Shown in pieces: positions 24,474 to 32,642 of a stretch of DNA of 64,000 nucleotides (its first letter is position 1; every line of letters starts with the position of its first letter). The position numbers and the translations under genes are program-made. Source of the DNA: Planococcus wigleyi (GTDB lineage: Bacteria; Bacillota; Bacilli; Bacillales_A; Planococcaceae); NCBI RefSeq assembly GCF_014836985.1, contig NZ_JACSPU010000003.1, forward strand, positions 310,001 to 374,000, given 5' to 3'. The notes under the pieces were generated by a model that saw nothing but the letters and a program-made list of their open reading frames with translations, was not told the DNA's origin and searched no databases.

Positions 24474-24526
24474 GCTTAACAATCAGTGGAGGATGAAGAA
24501 TCCCCGCTGATCGAAATTTCTTCTTA
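24474..24526 (+). repeat. Small hairpin repeat, unit 1
   Basis: The unit starts GCTTAACAATCAGTGGAGGA, has a stem made by CAGTGGAGGAT and AATCCCCGCTG, and ends CGAAATTTCTTCTTAC. It aligns with unit 2 at 24588-24641 and, in reverse orientation, with unit 3 at 51750-51825. Stem bases differ between copies but still pair. Confidence 0.7.
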
Positions 24527-24533
24527 CATACAA

Positions 24534-24583
24534 AAAACAGCCACTGCTCCCTTGGATTTTTAGGGAGAAAGTGGCTGTTTTTA
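24534..24583. terminator. Strong terminator between two repeat units
   Basis: AAAACAGCCACT pairs with AGTGGCTGTTTT, and inside it CTCCCT pairs with AGGGAG. It probably ends the minus-strand ytoQ transcript, whose stop codon is at 24637; the flanking A and T runs make it bidirectional. Confidence 0.85.
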
Positions 24584-24587
24584 TGCT

Positions 24588-24641
24588 GCTTTAACGGTCA
24601 GTGGGGGATTAAGTCCCTACTGATTAAAGTTTCTTTTTATT
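24588..24641 (+). repeat. Small hairpin repeat, unit 2
   Basis: GCTTTAACGGTCAGTGGGGG, a stem of GGGGA with TCCCT enclosed by CAGT/ACTG, then TTAAAGTTTCTTTTTA. It overlaps the stop codon of ytoQ on the other strand. It aligns with unit 1 over its full length, with changes on both sides of the stem. Confidence 0.7.
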
Positions 24642-25077
24642 CGAGGATATAGGCTAGAGCTTTAATCGCCTGGTCGCAGGTTTCGACTGTGGCGTTTGCT
24701 TTTCGTGACAATTCTTTTAATGGATGATGCAGCTTCTCTGGACGGATAATGATGACCGGCTTGCCTGAAGCAAGTGCTGTGCTGGCATCCATCGCCGTAT
24801 TCCATTGCTTGTACTGCTCGCCGAAAAGAGCGATGACCAAATCTGCTTTGTGCATCAGCACGCCTGTGCGCAAATTGTTGAAGCTTGAAGCGGCATGGTC
24901 TTTAGCGACGGCATCATGCTGTGGACCAAGAATGTCTTCCCCGATGTCATCTGAGCGGCCATGATTTTCCATAGGTCCGACAAAGTCGATCGGCAAATCT
25001 AAAGCGGCTGATTTTTTCTTGATTTCTTCACGCCAGGTGCTGTGGATTTCTCCGGCAAGATAAACAGTTAATCTCAT
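24637..25077 (-). CDS. ytoQ: YtoQ-family protein
   Basis: 146 residues from the second of two adjacent ATG codons (25077 or 25080), after GGAGGGTGAA. The N-terminus MRLTVYLAGEIHSTWREEI and the core DFVGPMENHGRSDDIGEDILG match Bacillus YtoQ (about 148 residues) closely as remembered. The fold resembles nucleoside 2-deoxyribosyltransferases (LVIALFGEQYKQWNTAMD near residue 90), but YtoQ's function is not established. A single gene downstream of a small WYL-like gene on the same strand. Confidence 0.88.
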   Translation of the reverse strand: MRLTVYLAGEIHSTWREEIKKKSAALDLPIDFVGPMENHGRSDDIGEDILGPQHDAVAKDHAASSFNNLRTGVLMHKADLVIALFGEQYKQWNTAMDASTALASGKPVIIIRPEKLHHPLKELSRKANATVETCDQAIKALAYILE

Positions 25078-25131
25078 CATTTCACCCTCCAAAAGCCATT
25101 TCCTCCAGTGTATCATAGTAAGATAGAAGGG

Positions 25132-25353
25132 TTAAATGATCTGGCGCTCTTTCTGCGTAACGGGCATCAGTGAAAGCACATTATCCATTTTAAATGTGCG
25201 TTTCTTGTGGCGAAGAAAGCAGTAGGCCTGGAATGAGTTTCCACTGACTTTTAAAATTTTGACGCGGCGTTTGCTGATGCTGCCATCATTGGCCATATAC
25301 ATCATATCGACAAGCTGCTGGTATTTAAATGCTTTTAGGATTTGTGCTTTCAT
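25132..25353 (-). CDS. Small WYL/YolD-like protein, possibly SOS-controlled
   Basis: 73 residues with GGGAGGGTGAA upstream. The sequence is a small beta-rich domain: YMANDGSISKRRVKILKVSG, then SFQAYCFLRHKKRTFKMDNV and LSLMPV, like the WYL/Sm-like fold that binds nucleic acid or nucleotides; YolD-type partners of Y-family polymerases in Bacillus have a related C-terminal part. Its promoter contains a LexA-like inverted repeat (25366-25395) just downstream of a TATAAT. It is divergent from sbcDC. The family call is tentative. Confidence 0.6.
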   Translation of the reverse strand: MKAQILKAFKYQQLVDMMYMANDGSISKRRVKILKVSGNSFQAYCFLRHKKRTFKMDNVLSLMPVTQKERQII

Positions 25354-25365
25354 GATTCACCCTCC

Positions 25366-25395
25366 CTATAATAAGAACGTTTGTTCTTATTATAG
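25366..25395. promoter_or_regulatory. LexA-like box in a 30-bp perfect inverted repeat
   Basis: GAAC-GTTT-GTTC core with 13-bp perfect arms (CTATAATAAGAAC and its complement). The core matches the Bacillus LexA box CGAAC-N4-GTTCG in all but the outer bases. It lies just downstream of a minus-strand TATAAT (25389-25394) with TTGTTT 17 bases before it, where repressor binding would block the WYL-like gene. Confidence 0.65.
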
Positions 25396-25432
25396 AACAT
25401 GCATTCGATAAAAACAAGTAGACCGTATCGTG

Positions 25433-25456
25433 TATAATGGAACGAACATATATTCT
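25433..25456 (+). promoter_or_regulatory. sbcD promoter -10 and LexA-like box 2
   Basis: A TATAAT hexamer is at 25433-25438. CGAACATATATTCT at 25443-25456 matches the consensus CGAACATATGTTCG at 12 of 14 positions and overlaps the expected transcription start. Together with box 1 this suggests SOS control of sbcDC. The -35 region is poor. Confidence 0.6.
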
Positions 25457-25482
25457 TTTAACGTGAAGAAAGGAGCAATACG

Positions 25483-26649
25483 ATGAAGTTTTTTCATACT
25501 GCCGACTGGCATTTAGGCAAGCTTGTGCAGGGAATCTATATGACAGAAGAACAGCGGTTTGTGCTGGCGCAATTTATAGATGCAATAAAAGAGGAACAGC
25601 CCGACGCGGTCATTATTGCAGGAGACTTGTATGACCGTGCAGTACCGCCGACCGATGCGGTCAATTTATTGGACGAAGTGCTGGCGAAAATCGTCTTGGA
25701 GTTGAAGACACCGGTATTGGCGGTAGCCGGAAACCACGATAGCCCAGGGAGATTGAATTTCGGCAGCCGGGTGATGAAGATGAACGGAATCCATATCGCT
25801 GGCCATGTCCATAAAGAACATCAGGCTGTTATTTTGAACGATGAGTTCGGGGAAGTCCATTTTCATTTGGTGCCCTATACGGATCCATCGATGGTTCGCT
25901 ATGCATTTGAAGATGATGCGATCCGCAGCCACAACGATGCGATGAAAGCCATTACTGAGAACATAAAATCCTCATACGATCCGCAGGCCCGCCATGTTTT
26001 TGTCGGCCACGCTTTTGTGACGCCGCATGGAGAGCAGGAAGAGAACACCAGTGACTCCGAACGTCCGCTGTCGATTGGAGGGGCGGAACACATTGATGCC
26101 CATCACTTTGAAGGATTTCATTACACAGCGCTTGGCCATTTGCATAAAGCCCATTATGTGTTGAATGAGACCATCCGGTACTCGGGATCTCCTTTAAAAT
26201 ATTCGATTTCAGAAGAACACCATCAAAAGGGTTTTCATATTATTGAATTGGATGGGACAGGAGAAGTGTCTGTAAGTAAGCGGCTGTTTTCGCCGAGGCG
26301 CAATATGCGTACCGTCGAAGGAACGATAGAGGAAATTCTGCGCCATGAAATCAGTGATGATTTTGTTTTCGTGACTTTATTGGATGAGGCCCCTGTGCTG
26401 TTTCCAATGGAAAAAGTCCGCTCTGTTTATCCGAATGCCATGCATGTGGAGCGGAAAAAGTTTTCAGGAAGCGTGCTGCAAAGTGAAGCTGTTTCGCGCA
26501 GGAAAATGGATTCATTGTCTTTATTCCATGCTTTTTATGAAGAAGTGAAAGGCGAAAAAGCGGATGTTGAAACCACGGCCATTTTTAAGGATGTACTTCA
26601 GGAATTCCTGCATGAAGAACCGGCCGGCAAAGAAGAGGTGAAGTCATGA
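25483..26649 (+). CDS. sbcD: Exonuclease SbcCD subunit D
   Basis: 388 residues, ATG with GAAAGGAGC upstream. The calcineurin-like phosphoesterase motifs of the Mre11/SbcD nuclease are present: FFHTADWHLGK (motif I), IIAGDLYDRAVPP (II), AVAGNHDSPGRL (III), then VGHAFV and the late ALGHLHKAH histidines. With SbcC it cuts hairpins and processes double-strand ends in DNA repair. It overlaps sbcC by four bases (ATGA). Two LexA-like boxes lie in the 130-base region upstream shared with the divergent small gene. Confidence 0.95.
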   Translation: MKFFHTADWHLGKLVQGIYMTEEQRFVLAQFIDAIKEEQPDAVIIAGDLYDRAVPPTDAVNLLDEVLAKIVLELKTPVLAVAGNHDSPGRLNFGSRVMKMNGIHIAGHVHKEHQAVILNDEFGEVHFHLVPYTDPSMVRYAFEDDAIRSHNDAMKAITENIKSSYDPQARHVFVGHAFVTPHGEQEENTSDSERPLSIGGAEHIDAHHFEGFHYTALGHLHKAHYVLNETIRYSGSPLKYSISEEHHQKGFHIIELDGTGEVSVSKRLFSPRRNMRTVEGTIEEILRHEISDDFVFVTLLDEAPVLFPMEKVRSVYPNAMHVERKKFSGSVLQSEAVSRRKMDSLSLFHAFYEEVKGEKADVETTAIFKDVLQEFLHEEPAGKEEVKS

Positions 26650-29600
26650 AACCCTTAAAACTGAAAATGACCGCATTCGGTCCTTATAAAAATACTGAAG
26701 AAATTGATTTTGCCGATTTGCAGGGAAACCAGCTGTTCGTCATTTCAGGTAGCACCGGTTCAGGAAAGACGACCATCTTTGATGGTATCTGCTTTGCCCT
26801 GTACGGTTCGGCAAGCGGATCCGACCGCAGTGAGTCGCGCATACTGAGAAGTGATTTTGCGGATGATGCCAGCCATACCTGTGTTGAAATGGAATTCGAA
26901 ATACACGGCAAAGTCTACCGCATTTTGCGCCAGATGGGCCATGTGAAAAAAGGGAATAAAAGCGCAACCGGGGAACGCTATGAGTTTTTTGAGCGCATGG
27001 AAGACGGTGAAAAACCTTGTGTCGAACGGCAGATCGTTTCGGAAATCAACCGCCGCGTTGAAGAGATTATTGGCTTGACACAAAATCAATTCAGCCAAAT
27101 CGTCATGCTTCCACAAGGTGAATTCCGCAAATTGCTGACGTCGGAGACCGATAATAAAGAAGAAATTCTGCGCAAAATCTTTAAGACGGAACCGTATAAG
27201 CTCATCAGCGAACGCCTCAAGCAAAAGAAAGATGCAGCAGCAAAAACGTTTGAACGTGAACAGCAGGAGTTGAATATTTACATCCAGCGAATCGCTACGT
27301 CATTGCCGCATCGCGATTCGGAGCTTTTCGAAGTGCTGGGACGTGAGCATATGAACATCAATCAAGTGCTTGCCGGTTTGGAAAAAGAGGCGGCTTATTA
27401 CAGACAGAAGATCAGCCTGGACGAACAGAAGTATCAGGCCGTCTATCAACTGCATGCCGATAAAATGAGCGCTTATCATGAGTCGAAAAAGTGGAACGAT
27501 CGTTTTGGTGAGCTGAAAGTGAAAAAAGATCAGCTTGACCGTCTTGAACAGCGGCAAGCGAATTATACAGAAAAAGAAAAAGACCTTCAATTGGCGGAAC
27601 GCGCCAGTTATATTACGGGCATTGAGAATCTGTTCCATGATTTGCGCGCGAATGAACAAGAGAAGAAGGAATTGCTGAACAATGCAATCCGGAAACAAGT
27701 GCAGGCAGAACAGGCAAAGCTCTCCGCTGAACAGGCATTTGATGAACAACAGGAACTTCAGGGCGAGCGGGACGACCTACGCGAACAGATCCTTTATTTC
27801 GAAAAACTGTTGCCAGCTATTGAAGAGCTAAACCATAAAAAAGACAATCTGGCTCGTGTAGCGAAAGAAGCACAGCAATCGGAAATTCGCCTTAAACAGG
27901 CAGAAGAAGAATTCAACGTACTAAAAGAAGAAAAGCAGAAATTGGATGGACAAATTGCTGAACTGGAAATTTTTTTGGAAGCAGCTGATGAAACGCAGCA
28001 GGAGCTGGCCAGCGTCGCAGAAAAGCACAGAGTGGCTGCAGAATACGTTTTATTGAAACAGCAACGCCGAAAACAGGAAGCTGTCCAGGAAGCGAAGAAG
28101 AGGGATTTTGAACAGGCAAATACGGCTTATCGTGAACTGGAAGCCCAGTGGTTTGCCAATCAAGCCCATATTCTTGCAGACCAATTGCATGATGGGGAGG
28201 CCTGTCCAGTCTGTGGGAGTCTGGACCATCCAGGAACCGAATTAGAGGCAGGACAGGTGGTCTCAAAAGAACAAGTCGAATCGGCAAAATCCACTTTTGA
28301 TCAAGTGGATAGGGATTACCGGAATGCGGCTGCCAAACTTTTTGCTTTGGATGAACAGCTGAAAAACAAGAGCAAGCAATTAGCGAGCTTAGAAGTGGAT
28401 GCGGAACAGGCAGAAGTGCATCTGCGCCACCTTGAACAGGAAAAAGAGCGGTTAACAGAGCTGATCACAAAACAGCAGGCAAGAAAACAGGAGTTGCGGA
28501 AATGCAAAGAACAGGCGGCTGTCTGCAACCGGAAAATAGAGCAATTGGAGCAGCACAGACGTGGACTGGGAGAAGAAGTGCAGAAGCAGTCGTCTTCCTT
28601 CCACGCAGCAAAAGCGGTGTTTGAAAATGAATTAGCAGCAGTCCCTGAACATCTGCGGGAGTTGCTTGTTTTGAAACAGCAGCTGGAGCAAACTATTACA
28701 AAAAAACAGCAGCTGGAGCAGAACTGGATCCATGTCCAGGAGCAATTCCAAACGTCGAAGGAGCAATTGGCAAGCGCCCTGGTTTCCGTGAAGCATGCCA
28801 AAGCAACGGCAGAAGAAATAGTAGAAAAAAGAGAGAAAGCCCAACAGCAGTTTACGGATGCTTTGGTGAAATCTGCCTTTGACTCTGAAGAAGCTTACCA
28901 GCAGGCGAAGTTGACAGATGAAGCATTTGCCGCTTTGAAAAAAGAAATTGTGGAATTTAACCAGGCTCGCCATACACTAATCCAGCAGGTCAGTGAACTG
29001 GAAGAATTGTTAGCAGGCCAAAGCCTGAAAGACTTGAGCCAAGCTGAAGCAGAGCTGTCGGAATTGAAAGGGGCTTATGAACAGGCGCTTGTAGAACGCA
29101 ACCGTTCACAGGATTTCGAAAGAGCCGGATTGGGGCTGATTGCCGACATCCATGGTGTAATTGAAAAAGCCGTAGAAGCCGAGCAGGCTTTAAACCGGAT
29201 TGCGGACCTTCATGACATGATCCGGGGCCAGAATGGTTTGAAGATTTCATTTGAACGCTACTTGCAGATTGAGTATTTGGAGCAGATCATCCTGTCAGCC
29301 AATGAGCGGCTTAGAAATCTCTCCAATGGCCAGTTCCATTTGATCCGCAGCGACCGGCAGGAAGCGCGCGGCAAACAAAGCGGGTTAGGGTTGGATGTCT
29401 ATGACGCTTATACGGGACAGACGCGTGATGTAAAAACCATGTCGGGTGGGGAAAAATTCAATGCTTCGCTATGTCTGGCCCTCGGGATGGCAGATGTCAT
29501 TCAAAGTTTCCAAGGCAACGTCTCGATTGATACGATGTTCATTGATGAAGGATTCGGGTCACTGGATGAAGAATCACTGAATAAATCAATCGAAACCTTA

Positions 29601-29735
29601 ATTGATCTGCAAAAATCAGGACGGATGATTGGTGTCATTTCACATGTGCAGGAATTGAAAGCGGCGATTCCGGCCATATTGGAAGTCGAAAAATCAAAAG
29701 AAGGTTACAGCCGGACGAAGTTTCTACTTAAATAA
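26646..29735 (+). CDS. sbcC: Exonuclease SbcCD subunit C (Rad50-like ATPase)
   Basis: 1029 residues. Walker A GSTGSGKTT lies near residue 36, followed by the Q-loop FSQIVMLPQGEFRKLL. Long coiled coils occupy residues about 190-860, split by the zinc hook CPVCGSLDHPG at about residue 519. The ABC signature TMSGGEKFNASLCLALGMAD and Walker B TMFIDEGFGSLDEESL come last. It is the SMC-like ATPase partner of SbcD; the hook pairs two complexes. Size and order match the family. Many antisense open frames over the coiled coil are shadows of the Glu/Gln/Lys-rich sequence. Confidence 0.96.
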   Translation: MKPLKLKMTAFGPYKNTEEIDFADLQGNQLFVISGSTGSGKTTIFDGICFALYGSASGSDRSESRILRSDFADDASHTCVEMEFEIHGKVYRILRQMGHVKKGNKSATGERYEFFERMEDGEKPCVERQIVSEINRRVEEIIGLTQNQFSQIVMLPQGEFRKLLTSETDNKEEILRKIFKTEPYKLISERLKQKKDAAAKTFEREQQELNIYIQRIATSLPHRDSELFEVLGREHMNINQVLAGLEKEAAYYRQKISLDEQKYQAVYQLHADKMSAYHESKKWNDRFGELKVKKDQLDRLEQRQANYTEKEKDLQLAERASYITGIENLFHDLRANEQEKKELLNNAIRKQVQAEQAKLSAEQAFDEQQELQGERDDLREQILYFEKLLPAIEELNHKKDNLARVAKEAQQSEIRLKQAEEEFNVLKEEKQKLDGQIAELEIFLEAADETQQELASVAEKHRVAAEYVLLKQQRRKQEAVQEAKKRDFEQANTAYRELEAQWFANQAHILADQLHDGEACPVCGSLDHPGTELEAGQVVSKEQVESAKSTFDQVDRDYRNAAAKLFALDEQLKNKSKQLASLEVDAEQAEVHLRHLEQEKERLTELITKQQARKQELRKCKEQAAVCNRKIEQLEQHRRGLGEEVQKQSSSFHAAKAVFENELAAVPEHLRELLVLKQQLEQTITKKQQLEQNWIHVQEQFQTSKEQLASALVSVKHAKATAEEIVEKREKAQQQFTDALVKSAFDSEEAYQQAKLTDEAFAALKKEIVEFNQARHTLIQQVSELEELLAGQSLKDLSQAEAELSELKGAYEQALVERNRSQDFERAGLGLIADIHGVIEKAVEAEQALNRIADLHDMIRGQNGLKISFERYLQIEYLEQIILSANERLRNLSNGQFHLIRSDRQEARGKQSGLGLDVYDAYTGQTRDVKTMSGGEKFNASLCLALGMADVIQSFQGNVSIDTMFIDEGFGSLDEESLNKSIETLIDLQKSGRMIGVISHVQELKAAIPAILEVEKSKEGYSRTKFLLK

Positions 29736-29818
29736 ATCCAAGTTCCGGACTCTGACGTTTAGAGCCTCAATGAAAAGTGAATGATAAGAGTAATCGGCAA
29801 ATTACGGATGGTGATACT

Positions 29819-30505
29819 GTGGACACGGTACTTTATTTCTTTTTCACTGCCGCTTATATCCTTTTGGTGATATGGGGATTCAAACAGCAGCGGACTTGGA
29901 ACTTTACAGCATTTTTAACCTTAGTGCTGTTCGGTTTGATTTATGACAATGGCATTATTGCAATCGGCAAGTTCATCGGAGAAGGAACACTTCTGGAAAA
30001 CTTGAGCCTGCTACGTTTTTGGAGCCATGCTTTCCTTACGCCATTATTGGTTTTGTTCTGTTGGGGGGCCATGAATCAGGCCGGTATCCAGTGGGCAAAG
30101 AAAAAAATTATCTTTTATGGATTTCTGCTGTATACAGCGGTGTTGATCGTCATTGAACTGGCTCTGGAAACCTGGGGCCTCGAAATTATTCCAGAGCAGC
30201 AGTATGGCGTATTGCGCTATGTATCCGCAGAGACTTCATCCGGACCGCCGATAATGGTTCTCCTGGTGACAGTTGTCCTGGTTCTTACAGGAATTGTGCT
30301 TTGGAAAGAAAACGGCTGGAAATGGATGTTGATAGGTGCAGCAACTATGGGGATCGGCAGTGCTGTGCCGATTGAAGTTGAAAGTTCAGCAGCCACCAAC
30401 GCTTTTGAGCTGTTCTTATTATTTACGCTAGTTTGGACAAAAAACCGTGTAGAAAAAACCAATGAAAACCAAAGGGGTTCAGAAAATGAAGCATTTCAGT
30501 TTTAA
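29819..30505 (+). CDS. Hypothetical multi-pass membrane protein
   Basis: 228 residues from GTG 29819, which has GGATGGTG five bases upstream; the frame is open to GTG 29777, which lacks a site. About six to seven hydrophobic helices are seen, starting VDTVLYFFFTAAYILLVIWGF. Conserved-looking charged positions lie at LIYDNGIIAIGKFIGEG and SLLRFWSHAFLTPLL. The C-terminal tail is hydrophilic. I do not recognise the family. Its end overlaps the start of the next small membrane gene by 20 bases, suggesting coupling. Confidence 0.65.
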   Translation: MDTVLYFFFTAAYILLVIWGFKQQRTWNFTAFLTLVLFGLIYDNGIIAIGKFIGEGTLLENLSLLRFWSHAFLTPLLVLFCWGAMNQAGIQWAKKKIIFYGFLLYTAVLIVIELALETWGLEIIPEQQYGVLRYVSAETSSGPPIMVLLVTVVLVLTGIVLWKENGWKWMLIGAATMGIGSAVPIEVESSAATNAFELFLLFTLVWTKNRVEKTNENQRGSENEAFQF

Positions 30506-30698
30506 AGCACGGCTTATTTACTTTGGTGCAATCGCTCTGATCAGTTTGGCTTTTTTTACTTTGCAGCTGATAGCGGTAATGGAAGGCGGCGATGGCATAG
30601 GGTCCATTATTTTGATGGTCCTGTGGGCGCTTATGGCTTTATTTGGCTTGGCAGGCATCGTTTTTGCCGTGAAAAATCGGAACCGTCAGAAAAGCTGA
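30486..30698 (+). CDS. Small two-helix membrane protein
   Basis: 70 residues from ATG 30486 with AAAGGGG upstream, the frame being open eight codons further. Two hydrophobic helices (YFGAIALISLAFFTLQLIAV and ILMVLWALMALFGLAGIVFAV) are joined by a short acidic loop, with basic ends KARL and KNRNRQKS. It overlaps the preceding membrane gene by 20 bases and ends in a terminator, so the two probably form one operon. No function is recognised. Confidence 0.65.
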   Translation: MKHFSFKARLIYFGAIALISLAFFTLQLIAVMEGGDGIGSIILMVLWALMALFGLAGIVFAVKNRNRQKS

Positions 30699-30707
30699 CG
30701 GTTTTTC
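30682..30707 (+). terminator. Terminator of the membrane protein pair
   Basis: ACCGTCAG and CTGACGGT with a 5-base loop, followed by TTTTTC; the 5' arm overlaps the end of the coding sequence. Confidence 0.88.
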
Positions 30708-30811
30708 TTTGTCCAAAAAAGACGGAATTGCACAGGAATTCAGCAAATATTATGGGCTCTGTGATATATGGTAAAGTTGTAGAATAACGAAGCAATACGG
30801 GAGGTAACAGA

Positions 30812-32080
30812 ATGACGAAGAAGTTGAGTCCACAGCAAGTCATCGAGTTGATTGATTCGAAAGCAGACCTGATCGTTCCGATCGCCAATGGGGAACCGAT
30901 TCGGTTATTGGATATATTGGAAGAAAATGCAGCGCAATTGGATGGAGTGAAAATTCACCAGATGCTGGCTTTGCGGTCACGTTCATACATTCAAGGTGAA
31001 ATAGAGCAATTGCGGCATGTGTCTTATTTCTTGAGCGGTGCTACACGGAAAGTCTATCAGCAGGCGAAGATGGAACTGGTGCCAAACAATTTCCATGAAG
31101 TGCCGCGTATGCTTCAAAAAGTTACCAAGATGTCGATGGTGCTGACAGTGGCTTCGCCGATGGATAAACATGGGTATTTCACGCTGGGAACGCAGGCTGA
31201 TTACATCGCCGAATTTATTGGAAAAGTGCCATTCATTTTAGAAGTGAACGATCACATGCCCCGGACATATGGCCGCAACCAAATTCATATCAGCCAGATA
31301 GCGGGATATGTCGAGCATCATGCGCCTCTGTCAGAGGAGAAAGTTCCGGAAGTCAGCGATAAGGACCTGCTGATTGCTTCGACGATCATTCAGGACATTC
31401 AAGATGGGGATACTTTGCAGATTGGCATCGGCGCTGTTCCAAACGCTGTCATCAGCATGCTGAAAGACCATCGCCATTTAGGCATTCATACGGAAATGCT
31501 GCCGGACGGCGTAGCGAAGCTCGTAGCTGCAGGCGCTGTGGATGGTTCACGGAAATACACCAACCCTGGTAAGATTGTCGCCACTTTCGCTTTTGGTTCC
31601 AAAAATCTGTATGACTTTATCGATGACAATCCGGCTGTTGAATTCCTGCCGGTCAGCGTGGTCAATGATCCGCGCGAGATTGCTAAAGAAAAGAACATCG
31701 TCTCTATCAATGCGACAACCGAAGTGGATCTGTTCGGCCAATGTGCATCCGAGACAGTCGGCGGCAAGTACTATTCCTCCAGCGGCGGCCAAATTGACTT
31801 TGCCCGCGGTGTGCGCTTTGCTGAAAATGGCAAAGGTTATATCTGTATGGCATCAACGGCAAAAAATGATACCATATCACGGATTAATCTGCAGCTGACG
31901 CCGGGTTCTGTAGTGACTACAGGGAAAAACGACGTGGACAATATCGTTACCGAATATGGAGTAGCCCGTCTGCATGGAGTTTCCATTTCAGAACGCGTCA
32001 AGCGTCTGGCAGCCATCGCACATCCGAAATTCCGTGAAGAATTATTGTTCGACGCAAAGAAACACGGCATTTTGATTTGA
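30812..32080 (+). CDS. Acetyl-CoA hydrolase/CoA-transferase family protein
   Basis: 422 residues, ATG with CGGGAGGTAAC upstream. It belongs to the Cat1/4-hydroxybutyrate CoA-transferase family: the CoA-binding GIGAVPNAVISMLKDH, and the catalytic Glu in GIHTEMLPDGV (about residue 229), which forms the glutamyl-CoA thioester. Later motifs include NPRE-like NDPREIAKEKNIVSINA and SGGQIDFARG. It moves CoA between acetate (or butyrate) and another acyl group, or hydrolyses acetyl-CoA. It stands alone with its own terminator. Confidence 0.9.
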   Translation: MTKKLSPQQVIELIDSKADLIVPIANGEPIRLLDILEENAAQLDGVKIHQMLALRSRSYIQGEIEQLRHVSYFLSGATRKVYQQAKMELVPNNFHEVPRMLQKVTKMSMVLTVASPMDKHGYFTLGTQADYIAEFIGKVPFILEVNDHMPRTYGRNQIHISQIAGYVEHHAPLSEEKVPEVSDKDLLIASTIIQDIQDGDTLQIGIGAVPNAVISMLKDHRHLGIHTEMLPDGVAKLVAAGAVDGSRKYTNPGKIVATFAFGSKNLYDFIDDNPAVEFLPVSVVNDPREIAKEKNIVSINATTEVDLFGQCASETVGGKYYSSSGGQIDFARGVRFAENGKGYICMASTAKNDTISRINLQLTPGSVVTTGKNDVDNIVTEYGVARLHGVSISERVKRLAAIAHPKFREELLFDAKKHGILI

Positions 32081-32090
32081 CTGCACTGAG

Positions 32091-32126
32091 AACCATTTCC
32101 TCTACAACAGGAAATGGTTTTTCTTT
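32091..32126 (+). terminator. Terminator of the CoA-transferase gene
   Basis: AACCATTTCC and GGAAATGGTT pair around a 9-base loop, followed by TTTTCTTTT. Confidence 0.88.
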
Positions 32127-32146
32127 TGGAAACCTAAATACTTTTC

Positions 32147-32186
32147 TTTACAGAAAAAGAAAAGGAGTATAAACTTACCTAGGTAA
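32147..32186 (+). promoter_or_regulatory. Promoter and palindromic operator of the MarR-MFS operon
   Basis: TTTACA at 32147-32152 and TATAAA at 32168-32173 (15-base spacing) are followed at once by the 12-bp palindrome TTACCTAGGTAA (32175-32186), located where transcription would start. It lies upstream of a MarR gene, which suggests autorepression. Confidence 0.55.
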
Positions 32187-32207
32187 CTAAATGCGAGGGT
32201 GAGATTA

Positions 32208-32642
32208 TTGAATAAATTATTATTCCACGAAATTCATCAAAAATCACGGCTATCGATCAAAGAAGTGAATGATGCTCTAAAGGAGTTCGGTCTTTACAGC
32301 TCACAATGGTCGATTCTGTTCTGTCTGAAGCAATTCGGTTCAATGACTCAAAAAGAAATCTGGAAATATTTGAATGTGGAAGCTCCTACTGTGACAAGAA
32401 CGATTGTCCGTCTGGAAGAAAGCGGCTGGATAAATCGAAGAGAAGGAACTGATAAACGCGAGAAGATTGTTCAACTTTCTTCTTCTGCTGAACAAAAGGT
32501 ACCGGAAATAGAAAAACGGATTCGGCGTGTGGAAGAAAATTTATTGTCAAAGCTTTCCGATGAAGAACAGGATCAGTTGATTCATCTATTGAAAAAAATA
32601 GGGTTAGAGAGTACTGAAGAAAAGGATGTAAAGAATGGCTGA
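32208..32642 (+). CDS. MarR-family transcriptional regulator
   Basis: 144 residues from TTG 32208, with GAGGGTGAG upstream; GTG 32199 overlaps that site and is less likely. The winged helix-turn-helix is visible: YSSQWSILFCLKQFGSMTQKEIWKYLNVEAPTVTRTIVRLEESGWINRRE. The recognition helix is APTVTRTIVRL and the wing is around GTDKREKIVQL. MarR repressors of this type release DNA when they bind phenolic or drug-like ligands. The gene overlaps the MFS gene by eight bases, and a perfect palindrome lies in its promoter. Confidence 0.92.
   Translation: MNKLLFHEIHQKSRLSIKEVNDALKEFGLYSSQWSILFCLKQFGSMTQKEIWKYLNVEAPTVTRTIVRLEESGWINRREGTDKREKIVQLSSSAEQKVPEIEKRIRRVEENLLSKLSDEEQDQLIHLLKKIGLESTEEKDVKNG

Noticed and set aside
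26684-29250. Several long antisense frames over sbcC
   Set aside because: Shadows created by Glu/Gln/Lys-rich coiled-coil codons; no start sites with ribosome binding sites.
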